Notes: generated by a model from the sequence alone, not told the origin. 64,000 nucleotides of DNA from an uncultured Planktomarina sp. (GCA_905181815.1 CAJIZA010000001.1:124001-188000); one strand, 5' to 3'; counted from the first letter of the stretch, positions 28,351 through 39,997 are shown. Numbers and translations are program-made.

Positions 28351-28845
28351 ATGGCAAATATTGATTATACACGTCGCGTCAAATATTTCTTACTGCAAGA
28401 TTTTTGGGCTGCGTTCAAATTGGGTATGAAATATTTTTTCCGGCCGAAGGCGACTTTGAACTACCCGCATGAAAAAGGACCCTTGAGCCCAAGGTTCCGC
28501 GGTGAACATGCTTTGCGCCGCTATCCGAATGGGGAAGAACGCTGTATTGCCTGTAAGCTTTGCGAAGCGATTTGCCCGGCGCAGGCCATCACCATTGACG
28601 CCGAGCCGCGCGATGACGGCAGCCGCCGCACCACCCGTTATGATATAGATATGACCAAATGTATTTACTGTGGCTTTTGCCAAGAGGCCTGCCCGGTGGA
28701 TGCGATTGTTGAGGGGCCGAATTTCGAATTTTCAACTGAGACGCGTGAAGAGTTATTTTACGACAAATCCAAACTGCTAGAAAATGGCGACCGTTGGGAA
28801 GCTGAGATTGCCCGCAATCTCGAACTCGACGCGCCATATCGCTAA
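28351..28845 (+). CDS. nuoI: NADH-quinone oxidoreductase subunit I
   Basis: 164 residues from ATG 28351, which has GGGAGG upstream; an in-frame opening further upstream lies inside nuoH and is rejected. Two [4Fe-4S] motifs, [12 protein letters not shown] and [12 protein letters not shown], give clusters N6a and N6b that pass electrons to Nuo[17 protein letters not shown] is the usual leader of the first motif. Confidence 0.96.
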   Translation: MANIDYTRRVKYFLLQDFWAAFKLGMKYFFRPKATLNYPHEKGPLSPRFRGEHALRRYPNGEERCIACKLCEAICPAQAITIDAEPRDDGSRRTTRYDIDMTKCIYCGFCQEACPVDAIVEGPNFEFSTETREELFYDKSKLLENGDRWEAEIARNLELDAPYR

Positions 28846-28867
28846 GCGGCCAAGGGAAGGAATTACG

Positions 28868-29473
28868 ATGGGTATCGCGGAACTCGCGTTTTACGCATTT
28901 TCAATGTCCACTTTGATCGGGGGCATTTTCACAGTCGTGGCGCGCAACCCGGTGCATTCGGTTTTGTGGCTGATTTTGGCTTTTCTCTCGGCTGCGGGCC
29001 TTTTTGTCCTGTTGGGGGCGGAGTTTGTGGCCATGCTGCTGATCATCGTCTATGTCGGCGCCGTGGCGGTCTTATTCCTCTTTGTTGTGATGATGCTTGA
29101 TGTGGACTTTGCTGAACTGAAAGCAGAGATGGCAAAATATCTGCCTCTTGGGTTGGTGATTGGCGTGATTGTCCTCATGCAGTTGATGTTCGCCTTCGGG
29201 GTTTGGGACTATTCGGCCGGATACGAGGGGCGCTTGGCCGCTGAATTCGGTGCCGGCACCAACACCGGCGAGCTGGGTGCCATTCTTTATGATGACTATA
29301 TTTTAATTTTTCAACTGGCCGGCTTGGTGCTCTTGGTGGCCATGATTGGGGCGATTGTCCTGACGCTGCGCCATCGGGTCGGCGTCAAGCGTCAAGACGT
29401 GGTTGCGCAGATGATGCGTGATCCAGCCAAAGCGATGGAATTGAGAGATGTAAAACCGGGGCAGGGACTATGA
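28868..29473 (+). CDS. nuoJ: NADH-quinone oxidoreductase subunit J
   Basis: 201 residues from ATG 28868 (AAGGAA upstream). Five hydrophobic helices; [20 protein letters not shown] holds the conserved pi-bulge helix TM3, important in coupling. The stop overlaps the nuoK start (ATGA). The C-terminal part is cytoplasmic and charged. Confidence 0.94.
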   Translation: MGIAELAFYAFSMSTLIGGIFTVVARNPVHSVLWLILAFLSAAGLFVLLGAEFVAMLLIIVYVGAVAVLFLFVVMMLDVDFAELKAEMAKYLPLGLVIGVIVLMQLMFAFGVWDYSAGYEGRLAAEFGAGTNTGELGAILYDDYILIFQLAGLVLLVAMIGAIVLTLRHRVGVKRQDVVAQMMRDPAKAMELRDVKPGQGL

Positions 29474-29775
29474 TCGGACTTGAACATTATCTGGCCGTCG
29501 CGGCGGCCCTGTTTGTGATTGGAATCTTTGGGCTGTTTCTGAACCGCAAAAATATCATCATCTTGTTGATGAGTATCGAATTGATGCTGCTGAGCGTGAA
29601 TATCAACTTTGTTGCTTTTTCGGCCTTTCTTGGTGACTACGTTGGGCAGATTTTCACATTGTTTGTATTGACCGTGGCGGCCGCTGAAGCTGCAATCGGT
29701 TTGGCGATTTTGGTTTGTTTCTTCCGTAACAAAGGCTCGATTGACGTTGAAGACGTCAACGTAATGAAAGGGTAG
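29470..29775 (+). CDS. nuoK: NADH-quinone oxidoreductase subunit K
   Basis: 101 residues, three helices. [25 protein letters not shown] holds the buried Glu of TM2, and [13 protein letters not shown] holds the second Glu of TM3; both are needed for proton translocation. Length is exactly that of the family. Confidence 0.96.
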   Translation: MIGLEHYLAVAAALFVIGIFGLFLNRKNIIILLMSIELMLLSVNINFVAFSAFLGDYVGQIFTLFVLTVAAAEAAIGLAILVCFFRNKGSIDVEDVNVMKG

Positions 29776-29780
29776 GCGTT

Positions 29781-31898
29781 ATGGAAACTATACTCCTTTT
29801 TGCCCCATTGGTGGGGGCTCTGATTGCAGGCTTCGGTCATGGGGTTATTGGCGATAAAGCAGCGCAGGTTTTGACCACCGGCCTGTTGTTTCTTTCGGCG
29901 ATTTTGTCTTGGGCTTTGTTCCTTAGCTTTGACGGACAGACTGAAAGCATCCAAATTCTGCGCTGGATTGAGAGCGGAACCCTGTCGACTGATTGGGCCA
30001 TTCGCATGGACCGTCTCACGACGATTATGTTGATTGTGATCACTACCGTCTCGGCCTTGGTGCATCTTTATTCCATGGGCTATATGGCCCATGACGATCA
30101 TTTCCGGGATGGCGAAAGTTATCGCCCGCGTTTCTTTGCCTATCTATCTTTTTTCACTTTTGCCATGTTGATGCTGGTGACCTCTGACAACCTGTTGCAG
30201 CTTTTTTTTGGCTGGGAAGGGGTCGGCGTGGCCTCTTATTTGTTGATTGGGTTTTACATCCGCAAACAAAGCGCTGGGGCGGCTGCAATCAAAGCCTTTG
30301 TGGTCAACCGGGTTGGTGATTTCGGATTTTTGCTTGGCATCTTTGGCCTATATCTTGTGGCCGATAGCATCAAGTTTGAGGATATCTTTCTGATCGGCCC
30401 GCAATTGGCGACGATGGAGTTGCACTTTCTATGGCGTGATTGGAACGCGGCGAATTTGATTGCCTTCCTGCTATTCGTCGGCGCGATGGGCAAATCGGCG
30501 CAGCTTATCCTGCACACCTGGTTGCCCGATGCGATGGAAGGTCCGACGCCTGTGTCCGCCTTGATCCATGCGGCGACTATGGTCACAGCGGGGGTGTTTC
30601 TGGTTTGCCGCATGTCTCCCATTATGGAATTTGCACCCGATACGATGAGTTTTATCGTCTTTCTGGGCGCTTCAACGGCCTTCTTTGCGGCGACCGTTGG
30701 ACTTGTGCAAAATGACATAAAACGGGTGATTGCTTATTCAACCTGCTCCCAGCTGGGATATATGTTCGTGGCTGCCGGGCTTGGGGTCTATTCCGTGGCG
30801 ATGTTCCATCTTTTGACCCACGCCTTCTTTAAGGCGATGCTATTTTTGGGTGCTGGCTCGGTTATTCACGGGATGCATCACGAGCAAGATATGCGCAATT
30901 ACGGCGGTTTGCGCAAAAAACTGCCTTATACCTTCTGGGCTATGATGATCGGCACGCTGGCCATTACGGGTGTTGGTATCCCCCTCACGCACTACGGCTT
31001 TGCCGGCTTCCTGTCGAAGGATGCGGTGATTGAGAGTGCCTATGCGGGGACAATGGGAGGCTATGCCTTCTGGATGTTGGTTATCGCGGCGATGTTCACC
31101 AGTTTTTACAGCTGGCGCTTGATGTTCTTGACCTTCTTCGGCGCGGCGCGTGGCGACAAACACACCCATGAGCACGCCCATGAAAGCCCAAGGGTCATGC
31201 TGGTGCCGCTTGCGGTGCTGGCGGTTGGAGCGATTTTCTCAGGCATGGTCTTTTACAAGCCGTTTTTTGGGGACCACCATAAAGTGGAAGTTTTCTTTGG
31301 TATTGTTGAGGCAAATGCTGGCCATGATGAGGGTCACGCTCAGGGTGGATTTAACCTGATTGCGCCTGCCCATGCCGCCACAGCCAGCGCAGAGACCGAT
31401 GATGCTGCCGGTCACGGCGCAGGGGATGACGGCGCTGAGGACAAGCTGGGTCGGGGGGCGATCTATATGGCGGCCAGTAACACTGTGCTGGACGATGCGC
31501 ATCACGTCCATTGGTTGGTCAAATTGTCCCCATTTATCGCTATGGTCCTAGGCTTTGCAGGGGCTTGGGCATTTTACATGACCAAGCTGGACCTGCCGCG
31601 CCGGGTTACTGAGAGCAATCCTGTGCTCTACCGCTTTCTACTGAACAAATGGTATTTTGATGAAATCTACGATGTGATCTTCTTGCGCCCGGCGCAATGG
31701 CTGGGCCGGACCCTTTGGAAGGTTGGAGATGGCAAAATCATTGATGGTGGCATCAACGGTCTGGCCATGGGGATCATCCCCTTCTTCACCAAATGGGCCG
31801 GCCGCATGCAGTCGGGTTATATCTTCACCTATGCTTTTGGCATGGTGATCGGAATCGCAGCCTTGGTCACCTGGGTGACCATTGCGGGAGGTAAATAA
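29781..31898 (+). CDS. nuoL: NADH-quinone oxidoreductase subunit L
   Basis: 705 residues, an antiporter-like subunit with about 16 helices. [15 protein letters not shown] and [19 protein letters not shown] are diagnostic. Between about residues 450 and 560 a His-rich loop ([11 protein letters not shown], then [10 protein letters not shown] and [13 protein letters not shown]) extends the region before the long lateral helix; this is a feature of many alphaproteobacterial NuoL. The stop and the nuoM start share one base. Confidence 0.96.
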   Translation: METILLFAPLVGALIAGFGHGVIGDKAAQVLTTGLLFLSAILSWALFLSFDGQTESIQILRWIESGTLSTDWAIRMDRLTTIMLIVITTVSALVHLYSMGYMAHDDHFRDGESYRPRFFAYLSFFTFAMLMLVTSDNLLQLFFGWEGVGVASYLLIGFYIRKQSAGAAAIKAFVVNRVGDFGFLLGIFGLYLVADSIKFEDIFLIGPQLATMELHFLWRDWNAANLIAFLLFVGAMGKSAQLILHTWLPDAMEGPTPVSALIHAATMVTAGVFLVCRMSPIMEFAPDTMSFIVFLGASTAFFAATVGLVQNDIKRVIAYSTCSQLGYMFVAAGLGVYSVAMFHLLTHAFFKAMLFLGAGSVIHGMHHEQDMRNYGGLRKKLPYTFWAMMIGTLAITGVGIPLTHYGFAGFLSKDAVIESAYAGTMGGYAFWMLVIAAMFTSFYSWRLMFLTFFGAARGDKHTHEHAHESPRVMLVPLAVLAVGAIFSGMVFYKPFFGDHHKVEVFFGIVEANAGHDEGHAQGGFNLIAPAHAATASAETDDAAGHGAGDDGAEDKLGRGAIYMAASNTVLDDAHHVHWLVKLSPFIAMVLGFAGAWAFYMTKLDLPRRVTESNPVLYRFLLNKWYFDEIYDVIFLRPAQWLGRTLWKVGDGKIIDGGINGLAMGIIPFFTKWAGRMQSGYIFTYAFGMVIGIAALVTWVTIAGGK

Positions 31899-33448
31899 TG
31901 AGCAACCTTCTTAGCCTAATTACATTCATTCCTTTGGTCGCAGCGGTCATTTTGGCGCTTTTGGCCCGTGGGGATGGTGAGGCCTCGCAAAGAAATGTGA
32001 AATATCTGGCGCTGGCCGCGACCGGATTTACCTTTCTGGCTTCTCTCATGCTGCTGTCGGGTTTTGAGCCAAATGATACAGGCTTTCAATTTGTTGAAGA
32101 GCGCAGCTGGCTTTTGGGCATGCAGTATAAGATGGGGGTTGATGGGATAAGCCTGTTGTTCGTTTTGCTGACGACATTCACAATGCCCCTGGTCGTTGCA
32201 GCCTCATGGAATGTCACGCATCGTCTCAAAGAGTATATGATCGCCTTTTTGGTGCTTGAAAGCTTGATGATCGGGGTGTTCTGCGCCTTAGATCTGGTGC
32301 TGTTTTACATGTTCTTTGAAGCCTGTTTGATCCCGATGTTTTTGATCATTGGGATTTGGGGTGGAAAAGAGCGGATCTATGCGTCGTTCAAATTCTTTCT
32401 CTACACGTTTTTGGGCTCGGTTCTAATGCTGGTGGCCATGGTGGCCATGTTCGCCGATGCCGGGACCACGGATATGGTGGTGCTTTTGAGCCATAATTTT
32501 GGATCAGACACGCTGACTGTGGCAGGTTTTCACATTATTGGCGGGGCGCAGACGCTGATGTGGTTGGCTTTCTTTGCCTCATTCGCGGTGAAAATGCCGA
32601 TGTGGCCGGTGCACACTTGGTTGCCAGATGCCCATGTGCAAGCGCCGACGGCCGGCTCTGTGGTGCTCGCGGCAATTTTGCTGAAAATGGGCGGCTATGG
32701 GTTTCTGCGGTTCTCTTTGCCGATGTTCCCTGTCGCCTCTGACCTGCTGGCGCCTTTGGTGTTTTGGATGTCGGCGATTGCGATTGTCTACACGTCATTG
32801 GTCGCCCTGGCGCAGCAGGATATGAAAAAGCTGATCGCCTATTCCTCGGTGGCGCATATGGGATATGTCACCATGGGAATATTTGCGGCCAATCAGCAAG
32901 GGATTGATGGCGCGATATTTCAGATGCTGAGTCACGGGTTTATCTCTGGCGCTTTGTTTCTCTGTGTTGGGGTCATTTATGACCGGATGCACACCCGCGA
33001 CATTGATGCCTATGGCGGCCTGGTAAATCGGATGCCGAGCTATGCATTGATCTTCATGTTCTTCACCATGGCCAATGTTGGCTTGCCGGGCACATCTGGA
33101 TTTGTCGGTGAATTCCTCACTTTGATGGGCATCTTTCAAGTGAACACCTGGGTGGCGCTCTTCGCGGCCTCTGGTGTGATCCTATCGGCTGCCTATGCGC
33201 TGTGGCTGTATCGCCGCGTGGTTTTAGGGGATTTGATCAAAGAGAGCTTGAAATCTATTACCGATATGGCGCCACGTGAGAAGATAATCTTCGCCCCTCT
33301 TGTGGCGATGACATTGATCTTGGGCGTTTATCCGGCGCTTATCCTTGATATCATTGGGCCGTCGGTTGCGGCTTTGGTTGAAACCTATCACAGCAATGTG
33401 GCCGCTCACGGAATTGTGAGTTTGGCCGCATCCACTGCGTCCCATTAA
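31898..33448 (+). CDS. nuoM: NADH-quinone oxidoreductase subunit M
   Basis: 516 residues, an antiporter-like subunit. [51 protein letters not shown] and [13 protein letters not shown] are family signatures and contain the key Lys and Glu residues of the proton path. Followed by nuoN after 16 bp. Confidence 0.96.
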   Translation: MSNLLSLITFIPLVAAVILALLARGDGEASQRNVKYLALAATGFTFLASLMLLSGFEPNDTGFQFVEERSWLLGMQYKMGVDGISLLFVLLTTFTMPLVVAASWNVTHRLKEYMIAFLVLESLMIGVFCALDLVLFYMFFEACLIPMFLIIGIWGGKERIYASFKFFLYTFLGSVLMLVAMVAMFADAGTTDMVVLLSHNFGSDTLTVAGFHIIGGAQTLMWLAFFASFAVKMPMWPVHTWLPDAHVQAPTAGSVVLAAILLKMGGYGFLRFSLPMFPVASDLLAPLVFWMSAIAIVYTSLVALAQQDMKKLIAYSSVAHMGYVTMGIFAANQQGIDGAIFQMLSHGFISGALFLCVGVIYDRMHTRDIDAYGGLVNRMPSYALIFMFFTMANVGLPGTSGFVGEFLTLMGIFQVNTWVALFAASGVILSAAYALWLYRRVVLGDLIKESLKSITDMAPREKIIFAPLVAMTLILGVYPALILDIIGPSVAALVETYHSNVAAHGIVSLAASTASH

Positions 33449-33464
33449 AGGGGAATTTTGGAAC

Positions 33465-34907
33465 ATGATCGCTTCTGATTTCACGACTGTTCTACCTGAG
33501 GTTCTTCTGTCGCTCTATGCGATGCTGGCTTTGGTTGTTTTCGTTTATACGGGCAAGGATCGGCATGCTGCGCTCTCGATTTGGTTGACCAGTGGCGCGT
33601 TTTTTCTTCTGGCACTGGTCCTAGCGATGGGTACGCCTACTGGTGCAGCCTCCTTTGGCGGGATGTTCGTCGATGACAGTTTTGCGCGCTTTTGCAAAAT
33701 TGTGATTTTACTATCTGCGGCTTTGGTTCTGGTGATGGGCCAAGATTACGCAGCCAAACATGATATGCTGAAGTTCGAATACCCGCTTTTGGTGGCTCTG
33801 TCGGTTGTGGGTATGATGGTGATGGTCTCGGCTGGCAGCCTTTTGACCCTCTATATGGGGTTAGAGCTGCAATCTTTGGCCCTCTACGTTATCGCAGCTT
33901 TCCGCCGGGACAGTGCCAAATCGACCGAAGCCGGGTTGAAATATTTTGTGCTGGGGGCTTTGTCGTCTGGTCTCCTGCTGTATGGCACCTCTTTGGTCTA
34001 TGGGTTTGCCGGCACAGTCGATTTTTCTGGTATTATGGCCGCAACCAGCGATGGGAATTTATCCATTGGCTTGCTGTTGGGCTTGGTCTTTGTGATCGCT
34101 GGCATGGGCTTCAAGGTTTCCGCCGCACCTTTTCACATGTGGGCGCCAGATGTCTATGAAGGCGCGCCAACACCTGTCACAGCCTTTTTTGCCACGGCGC
34201 CAAAGATGGCGGCTATGGGCCTGTTTGCCCGTGTTGTGCATGATGCCTTCGGCGGTGTGACCGCAGATTGGCAACAAGTTGTAGCAGTTCTATCGGTCTT
34301 TTCTATGTTCCTTGGTGCAGTGGCGGCGATTGGGCAAAAAGACATCAAACGTCTGATGGCCTATTCCTCAATCGCGCATATGGGGTTTGCTTTGATGGGT
34401 CTTGCCGCGGGCACCTTGTTCGGCGTACAAGCAATGCTGATCTATATGGCGATTTATATCTCCATGAACATCGGCATGTTTGCCCTGATCCTCTCTATGG
34501 AGCGTGACGGCCGGCCTGTGAGTGATATTGCCTCCCTCAGCATGCTGTCAAAAGTTCAACCCTTGAGGGCGCTCTGTGTCGTATTAATAATGTTCTCTAT
34601 GGCTGGCGTCCCTCCAATGGTTGGGTTCTTTGGCAAGTTCTACGTGCTGCGCGCTGCTTATGAGGCTGATATGGCTTGGCTCGCCATAGCCGGGGTAGTG
34701 GCCTCTGTGATTGGTGCCTATTATTATATTCGCATCGTTTATTTCTTGTATTTTGGTGGGGACAGTGAGCCACTCGATACCCAGACGCCGCGTCGGCTAA
34801 CCGTGATTTTGGTGGCCTCCACCGCTGTGATTACCGCCGGTGCGGCCTTTAGCTTGTTTGGCATCGAGCCTTTGGCGCAAGTGGCGGCGGAGTCTCTTGC
34901 AAATTAA
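33465..34907 (+). CDS. nuoN: NADH-quinone oxidoreductase subunit N
   Basis: 480 residues, the third antiporter-like subunit. [40 protein letters not shown] and [16 protein letters not shown] are signatures. Last complex I gene. It overlaps the biotin ligase gene, so birA-coaX-rnj are probably transcribed with the operon. Confidence 0.96.
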   Translation: MIASDFTTVLPEVLLSLYAMLALVVFVYTGKDRHAALSIWLTSGAFFLLALVLAMGTPTGAASFGGMFVDDSFARFCKIVILLSAALVLVMGQDYAAKHDMLKFEYPLLVALSVVGMMVMVSAGSLLTLYMGLELQSLALYVIAAFRRDSAKSTEAGLKYFVLGALSSGLLLYGTSLVYGFAGTVDFSGIMAATSDGNLSIGLLLGLVFVIAGMGFKVSAAPFHMWAPDVYEGAPTPVTAFFATAPKMAAMGLFARVVHDAFGGVTADWQQVVAVLSVFSMFLGAVAAIGQKDIKRLMAYSSIAHMGFALMGLAAGTLFGVQAMLIYMAIYISMNIGMFALILSMERDGRPVSDIASLSMLSKVQPLRALCVVLIMFSMAGVPPMVGFFGKFYVLRAAYEADMAWLAIAGVVASVIGAYYYIRIVYFLYFGGDSEPLDTQTPRRLTVILVASTAVITAGAAFSLFGIEPLAQVAAESLAN

Positions 34908-35640
34908 TTTGCCTCCTGGCACAAGCTACAGCTTTCATGTGCGGGCGCGATCCACAATGGATTTGGCCCGCAGTTATGATGGGGCGCAGGGTTTTCCGCA
35001 TTGGATATTGGCGGGCACGCAGACGCAAGCGCGCGGACGGCAGGGGCGCAGTTGGTTAAGCCCGGCAGGGGCCTTTGCTGCCAGTTTGGTCATACAGCCC
35101 CTTTGCCCCCCCGCACAGGCCGCGCAGCGCTCATTCGTTGCAGCCTGCGCCTTGCGGCGAGCCTTGTCTCGCGTAGTGGACGCGGGGGCCCTGGCTCAGA
35201 AATGGCCAAATGATGTTTTGCTCAATGGCGGGAAAGTCGCTGGGATCTTGCTTGAATCCTTTGGCTCTGGCCAGCTGGTGGATCGGTTGACCATCGGGAT
35301 TGGTGTGAACCTTGGCCATGCGCCTCAGGATGTCGCGCAAGCCAGTTTCCTCCCGATTGGCGTGGCGGATGTGACCGGCCAAAGCCCTCTCCCTGAAGCC
35401 TTCCTTGCGATCCTTGCGGCAGAATTTGCAGCGCTTGATGCCGTTTTACAGCAGCAAGGCTTTTCCGAAATTTGCGCCGAATGGACCGCGTATGCGGCTC
35501 GTTTGGGTGAGGATATTACCGCTCGCACAGGGCGAGAGGAGATCACCGGCCGCTTTGAAGGGCTGGATGCGCAGGGCAATCTGCTGCTGTTGACGGCAGG
35601 CGGTAAGAGGGTCATACCAGCCGCTGATATCTATTTTTAG
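34897..35640 (+). CDS. birA: Biotin--[acetyl-CoA-carboxylase] ligase, monofunctional
   Basis: About 247 residues. No ATG lies near the conserved start; TTG 34897 (GGAG 4 bp upstream, 11-bp overlap with nuoN) or TTG 34909 are the likely starts. [18 protein letters not shown] (the adenylate-forming GRGRxGR motif), [19 protein letters not shown] and [10 protein letters not shown] are diagnostic. There is no N-terminal HTH, so it cannot repress biotin genes as E. coli BirA does. It biotinylates AccB and MccA-type subunits, including the product of 14575-16506. Confidence 0.92.
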   Translation: MQINLPPGTSYSFHVRARSTMDLARSYDGAQGFPHWILAGTQTQARGRQGRSWLSPAGAFAASLVIQPLCPPAQAAQRSFVAACALRRALSRVVDAGALAQKWPNDVLLNGGKVAGILLESFGSGQLVDRLTIGIGVNLGHAPQDVAQASFLPIGVADVTGQSPLPEAFLAILAAEFAALDAVLQQQGFSEICAEWTAYAARLGEDITARTGREEITGRFEGLDAQGNLLLLTAGGKRVIPAADIYF

Positions 35641-35651
35641 GGCCTATCCAG

Positions 35652-36422
35652 ATGCTACTCGCGATTGACTGCGGAAATACCAATACAGTGTTCTCGATTT
35701 GGGATGGCACCCAGTTCATCGCCAACTGGCGGATCGCCACGTCCCATAAACGCACAGCGGACCAATATTTTGTCTGGCTCAATACGTTGATGACCCTAGA
35801 TAGCATTGCCAGTGATATTGATGAGATGGTGATTTCGTCGACCGTACCGCGGGTTGTGTTTAACCTCAGGGTTCTGGCGGATAAATATTTTGGTACGAGG
35901 CCGCTGGTTGTGGGGCGCATGGATTGCCGGCTTCCGATTGATGTGCGCGTCGATGCGGGCACAGCGGTTGGGCCGGATCGATTGGTCAATTCCGTCGCTG
36001 GACATGATCTATTTGGTGGGGACCTCATCCTCGTAGATTTTGGTACAGCCACCACCTTTGATGTGGTCGACAGCGATGGCGCCTATGTCGGCGGCTCTAT
36101 TGCGCCGGGGGTCAACCTTAGCCTTGAAGCATTGCACCAAGCAGCGGCTGCGTTGCCACATGTGGATATCTCAAGGCCTCAATGTGTGATTGGTACCAAT
36201 ACGGTGGCCTGCATGCAATCGGGCGTGTTCTGGGGCTATGTTGGCCTGGTGCGGGAGATCTGTGATCAGATCAAAGCTGAACATGGCAAGCCGATGAAAG
36301 TAATCTCTACCGGTGGCCTGGCGCCACTTTTCCAACAATCAGTTCATCTGTTCGATGCGTTCGAAGATGAGCTTACAATGCACGGTCTTACTGTGATCCA
36401 TCAATTCAATAAGGAAATTTGA
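35652..36422 (+). CDS. coaX: Type III pantothenate kinase
   Basis: 256 residues of the ASKHA fold. DCGNTNTVFSIWDG is the phosphate loop, GPDRLVNSV and DFGTATTFDVVDSDG hold the catalytic Asp and adenosine region, and GGSIAPGVNLSLEALHQ follows. It phosphorylates pantothenate in the first step of coenzyme A synthesis. Its stop overlaps the rnj ATG (TGATG). birA-coaX-rnj after nuoN is a common alphaproteobacterial order. Confidence 0.94.
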   Translation: MLLAIDCGNTNTVFSIWDGTQFIANWRIATSHKRTADQYFVWLNTLMTLDSIASDIDEMVISSTVPRVVFNLRVLADKYFGTRPLVVGRMDCRLPIDVRVDAGTAVGPDRLVNSVAGHDLFGGDLILVDFGTATTFDVVDSDGAYVGGSIAPGVNLSLEALHQAAAALPHVDISRPQCVIGTNTVACMQSGVFWGYVGLVREICDQIKAEHGKPMKVISTGGLAPLFQQSVHLFDAFEDELTMHGLTVIHQFNKEI

Positions 36423-38086
36423 TGAGCCAAAAACGTTTAATGTATCTCCCTCTCGGCGGCGCCGGTGAGGTGGGAATGAATTGTTATGTCTACGGATACG
36501 GACCACGAGACAAAGAGCGCCTGATTGTCGTTGATCTCGGTGTGACTTTTCCAGATATGGACAGCTCACCTGGGGTTGATTTGATCATTCCGGACATTGC
36601 CTGGCTTGAGGCACGTAAAGACCGCATTGATGGTGTGTTCATCACCCACGCGCATGAAGATCATGTGGGCGCTGTCGGCCATACCTATGCCAGTCTGGGC
36701 GCGCCAATCTACACCCGCGTATTCACTGCCAATATTGCCCGGCGCAAGCTGGAAGAGCATGGGGTTGCTGCCGATGCGGTGACGGTCATGAGCGCTTGGC
36801 CTGATCAAGTGGCGTTGGGGCCGTTTAAAGTGGGATTCCTGCCGATTAGCCACTCTATTCCTGAAAGCTCTGGTCTGGTTATCGACACGCCAGAGGGGCG
36901 GGTTGTGCATACGGGGGATTTCAAACTGGACGAGACACCCTTGGTTGGCGAAGGTTGGGATCCGGTCCTTTGGGGCGAGATTGCCAAACCAGGCGTCAAG
37001 GCTTTGGTCTGTGATAGTACCAATGTGTTTTCTTTGGCGTCGGGGCGGTCTGAGGCGACTTTGGGCGACAATATCACACAATTGGTGGCATCTGCAGATC
37101 AATTGGTGGTGGCTACCACCTTTGCCAGCAATGTCGCACGGGTCAAAACCTTGGCAGAAGCGGCCCGCCGTGCGGGTCGCTCGGTCTGTCTGATGGGGCG
37201 GGCGATGAACAAAATGGTGGAAGCGGCGCTTGAAACTGGCGTTTTGTCAGATTTTCCCCCAGTGATTAGCCCGGAGGAAGCTTTGGATGTGCCGCGCGGT
37301 AATCTGATGTTCTTGGTCACTGGCAGCCAGGGCGAGCGGCGCGCGGCCTCAGCGCAATTGGCCAACGGCAAATATCGTGGGCATAAGCTGAAAGAAGGGG
37401 ATTTGTTCCTCTTTTCGTCAAAAACTATTCCGGGCAACGAGCGTGGTGTGATCAAGATCATCAACCAACTGTCTGAAATTGGCGTGGATGTCGTGGATGA
37501 TTCCACCGGCGCCTATCACGTGTCCGGCCATGCCAACCGCCCGGATCTTGAGGCGATGCATGCTTTGATGCAGCCGCAGATTTTGGTGCCGATGCATGGC
37601 GAACACCGCCATCTGCGCGCGCATGCGAATGTGGCCAAGGCTAAGGGGATACAATCGGTTGTTGCGGTCAATGGTATGGTGATCAACCTTTCAGGCAACG
37701 CACCGAAAGTTGAGGAATTCGTTGAGACAGGTCGCACCTATATTGATGGATCTGTGCAAATCGGTGCTTTGGATGGGGTGGTGCGTGACCGTATTCGCAT
37801 GTCGCTCAACGGTCATGTGATGGTTAGTGTGATATTGGATGATGACGGTCCTTTGGGAGAGCCTTGGTGTGAAATCAAAGGCCTGCCAGAAATAGGCAGC
37901 AGCCGAGCGGGCTTGGCTGAAGTTCTTGAAGAAGACTTGAACCAATTTATGATGCGTGCGGGTCGCAAAACCCTGCGAGATGATAAAAAACTTGAAGACG
38001 AGCTGCGTCGTATTGCACGTCAGTCAGCTCAGTCTGAGATTGGCAAAAAGCCAGAAGTCACAGTTGTGATCAGCCGTTTGTCGTAG
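36422..38086 (+). CDS. rnj: Ribonuclease J
   Basis: 554 residues from ATG 36422 (AAGGAAA upstream). The metallo-beta-lactamase motif is THAHEDHVGA, with later zinc ligands in PISHSIPESSG and HTGDFKLDE; the beta-CASP domain carries SQGERRAASAQ and HVSGHANRPDL. It acts as a 5'-3' exo- and endoribonuclease. In alphaproteobacteria it matures rRNA and degrades mRNA alongside RNase E, whose gene end is at the left edge of this window. Confidence 0.94.
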   Translation: MSQKRLMYLPLGGAGEVGMNCYVYGYGPRDKERLIVVDLGVTFPDMDSSPGVDLIIPDIAWLEARKDRIDGVFITHAHEDHVGAVGHTYASLGAPIYTRVFTANIARRKLEEHGVAADAVTVMSAWPDQVALGPFKVGFLPISHSIPESSGLVIDTPEGRVVHTGDFKLDETPLVGEGWDPVLWGEIAKPGVKALVCDSTNVFSLASGRSEATLGDNITQLVASADQLVVATTFASNVARVKTLAEAARRAGRSVCLMGRAMNKMVEAALETGVLSDFPPVISPEEALDVPRGNLMFLVTGSQGERRAASAQLANGKYRGHKLKEGDLFLFSSKTIPGNERGVIKIINQLSEIGVDVVDDSTGAYHVSGHANRPDLEAMHALMQPQILVPMHGEHRHLRAHANVAKAKGIQSVVAVNGMVINLSGNAPKVEEFVETGRTYIDGSVQIGALDGVVRDRIRMSLNGHVMVSVILDDDGPLGEPWCEIKGLPEIGSSRAGLAEVLEEDLNQFMMRAGRKTLRDDKKLEDELRRIARQSAQSEIGKKPEVTVVISRLS

Positions 38087-38105
38087 CTAAACCGGTTAAG
38101 ATCTC

Positions 38106-38158
38106 GCCTGGCGTGAACGCCAGGCTGCCCTTGCCTATTTAACGGCTTGTAAGGGCAG
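38106..38158 (+). terminator. Double hairpin after rnj
   Basis: GCCTGGCGT-GA-ACGCCAGGC (38106-38125) is followed by CTGCCCTT (38125-38132) pairing with AAGGGCAG (38151-38158). This lies between rnj and the convergent helicase gene and probably stops transcription from both sides. Confidence 0.6.
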
Positions 38159-38224
38159 CCCGTCCTTATCTGTAGAAGCGCTTTATGCGAGGTCTTCCTG
38201 TGAGGACAAGCTACCCTCTGGCGC

Positions 38225-39829
38225 CTAGGTCAGGCTGAGATCTTCGGCGTCACCCGCGATGCTGGGCAGTTTATCGCCCTCGGGCGTATCATTGCCCGCT
38301 GATGGATCTCTGCCCTCTGCCAACAAACGCTCTGTAAAACTTTGCGCAATAAAATCAGGCATGGATGCGTCCAAAGTCGCCCCACCGCGACCGTTGTTGC
38401 GGGGTTGTGCATCGCGGCTACGACCACGTCCACGGCCGCCGCGCCGGTTTGAGTTTTGCTCGCGCTCGGGGGTGGCCGGTTGCGTGTTGTCGACGGCGAC
38501 GGCTACGACCACGGGCGCAGCATCTGTTGGCACCGCTGCCGTGTCGATGGCATCCGGCAGTGCTGGCTCCTCAGCAGGCTGCTCGGCATCTGATTTCTTT
38601 GATCTTCCTGCGCGGCCGCGTCTTGCTGGTTTCTTTTCCACGCTGTCTTCTGAGACCGTTTCGCCCTCAGCGGTCTTTCCGGACATCGCGTGTTCCATCC
38701 GGGGGATTTCCATTTTTACTAGCCCTTCGATGGCGGCAAAGTTCTTTTCATCCCGGGGGCTGCAGATCATCATGGCGGACCCAGACTTGCCCGCCCGACC
38801 TGTGCGACCGATCCGGTGTACGTAGTCTTCCGCATGGCTTGGCACGTCATAGTTGAAGACATGGCTCACATTTGGGACATCCAGCCCGCGCGCCGCCACA
38901 TCAGAGGCCACCAAAAAACGCAGGACGCCAGATCTAAAATTATCCAAAGTTTCTGTGCGCTTGGATTGATCCAGATCGCCATGAATTGGCGCGGCATCAA
39001 GGCCGTATTTTTGCATGGACTTGGCCACCACATCCACATCCATCTTGCGATTGCAAAAGATAATGGCATTGGTACAATTTTCCGCTTCGCTCTCAATAAT
39101 ACCACGCAAGAGCGCGCGTTTTTCTGTGCCTTCACGATCCTTGCGGCTGGCTTTGAACATAACGACGGATTGGGTGATTGTATCTGAGGTGGTCGCAGCG
39201 CGGGCCACTTCTATTTTGGCGGGCGCTGAGAGAAACGTATTGGTGATCCGCTCAATTTCTGGCGCCATTGTCGCGCTAAAAAAGAGGGTTTGACGGGTGA
39301 AGGGTGTGAGTTTGAAGATCCGTTCAATATCTGGAATGAACCCCATATCAAGCATCCGATCTGCCTCATCCACCACCATGATCTGTACGCCGGTCAAAAG
39401 TAATTTGCCGCGTTCAACGTGATCGAGCAGCCGCCCAGGTGTTGCAATCAATACGTCAACACCTCGGTCAATCAGCTTGTCTTGCTCTTTGAAGCTCACA
39501 CCACCAATCAGTAGGGCCTTGGTCAGTTTGCTGTATTTAGTGTAGGTGTCAAAGTTTTCGGCCACTTGTGCTGCCAATTCGCGGGTGGGGCAAAGCACCA
39601 AGCTGCGTGGCATCCGCGCCCGCGCGCGTCCGCGTCCTAGTAAGGTGATCATTGGCAGAGTGAAACTGGCGGTCTTGCCCGTTCCTGTCTGAGCGATGCC
39701 TAAGACATCTTTGCCTTCGAGCGCCGGAGGGATGGCCCCGGCTTGAATTGGGGTGGGGGTGTCATAACCAGCTTCGGCAATGGCTTTTAGGACTTTAGCG
39801 TCCAAATTTAGGTCAGTGAATTTTATCAT
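38225..39829 (-). CDS. DEAD-box ATP-dependent RNA helicase (RhlE-like)
   Basis: 534 residues. All core motifs are visible: PTPIQAGAIP (Q motif), AQTGTGKT (I), PTRELAAQ (Ia), VDEADRMLDMGF (II), FFSATMAPE (III), and DVAARGLDVPNVSHVFNYDVP plus HRIGRTGRAGK (V, VI). After residue 380 the tail is disordered, with acidic/Ala runs and an Arg/Gly-rich RNA-binding segment (RRGGRGRGRSRD). Such helicases unwind rRNA or mRNA structure, often in cold response or in the degradosome. The start is taken at 39829 (MIKFTDLNLD). Confidence 0.92.
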   Translation of the reverse strand: MIKFTDLNLDAKVLKAIAEAGYDTPTPIQAGAIPPALEGKDVLGIAQTGTGKTASFTLPMITLLGRGRARARMPRSLVLCPTRELAAQVAENFDTYTKYSKLTKALLIGGVSFKEQDKLIDRGVDVLIATPGRLLDHVERGKLLLTGVQIMVVDEADRMLDMGFIPDIERIFKLTPFTRQTLFFSATMAPEIERITNTFLSAPAKIEVARAATTSDTITQSVVMFKASRKDREGTEKRALLRGIIESEAENCTNAIIFCNRKMDVDVVAKSMQKYGLDAAPIHGDLDQSKRTETLDNFRSGVLRFLVASDVAARGLDVPNVSHVFNYDVPSHAEDYVHRIGRTGRAGKSGSAMMICSPRDEKNFAAIEGLVKMEIPRMEHAMSGKTAEGETVSEDSVEKKPARRGRAGRSKKSDAEQPAEEPALPDAIDTAAVPTDAAPVVVAVAVDNTQPATPEREQNSNRRGGRGRGRSRDAQPRNNGRGGATLDASMPDFIAQSFTERLLAEGRDPSAGNDTPEGDKLPSIAGDAEDLSLT

Positions 39830-39908
39830 GTACGTCCATCAAAATGTGTCGTGGCAAGAAATTTGCACGACGAGTATTGGACGCAGGTCATTCGCGTCCA
39901 TCGCATGG

Positions 39909-39959
39909 TTGACCCTATGCCAACTCCGTCCGTATAGGCGGTAATCTGGCATAGGTCAA
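39909..39959. repeat. Long inverted repeat between prfC and the helicase gene
   Basis: TTGACCCTATGCCA (39909-39922) and TGGCATAGGTCAA (39947-39959) form about 13-bp arms with one bulged C, and the loop has an inner CCG/CGG stem. A second 7-bp pair, TGGACGC (39878-39884) and GCGTCCA (39894-39900), lies beside it. Most likely a prfC terminator, though without a T run. Confidence 0.45.
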
Positions 39960-39997
39960 ACCCGCATACTGGCCTGGCCGCTGCCTAGAGTTGGCCC

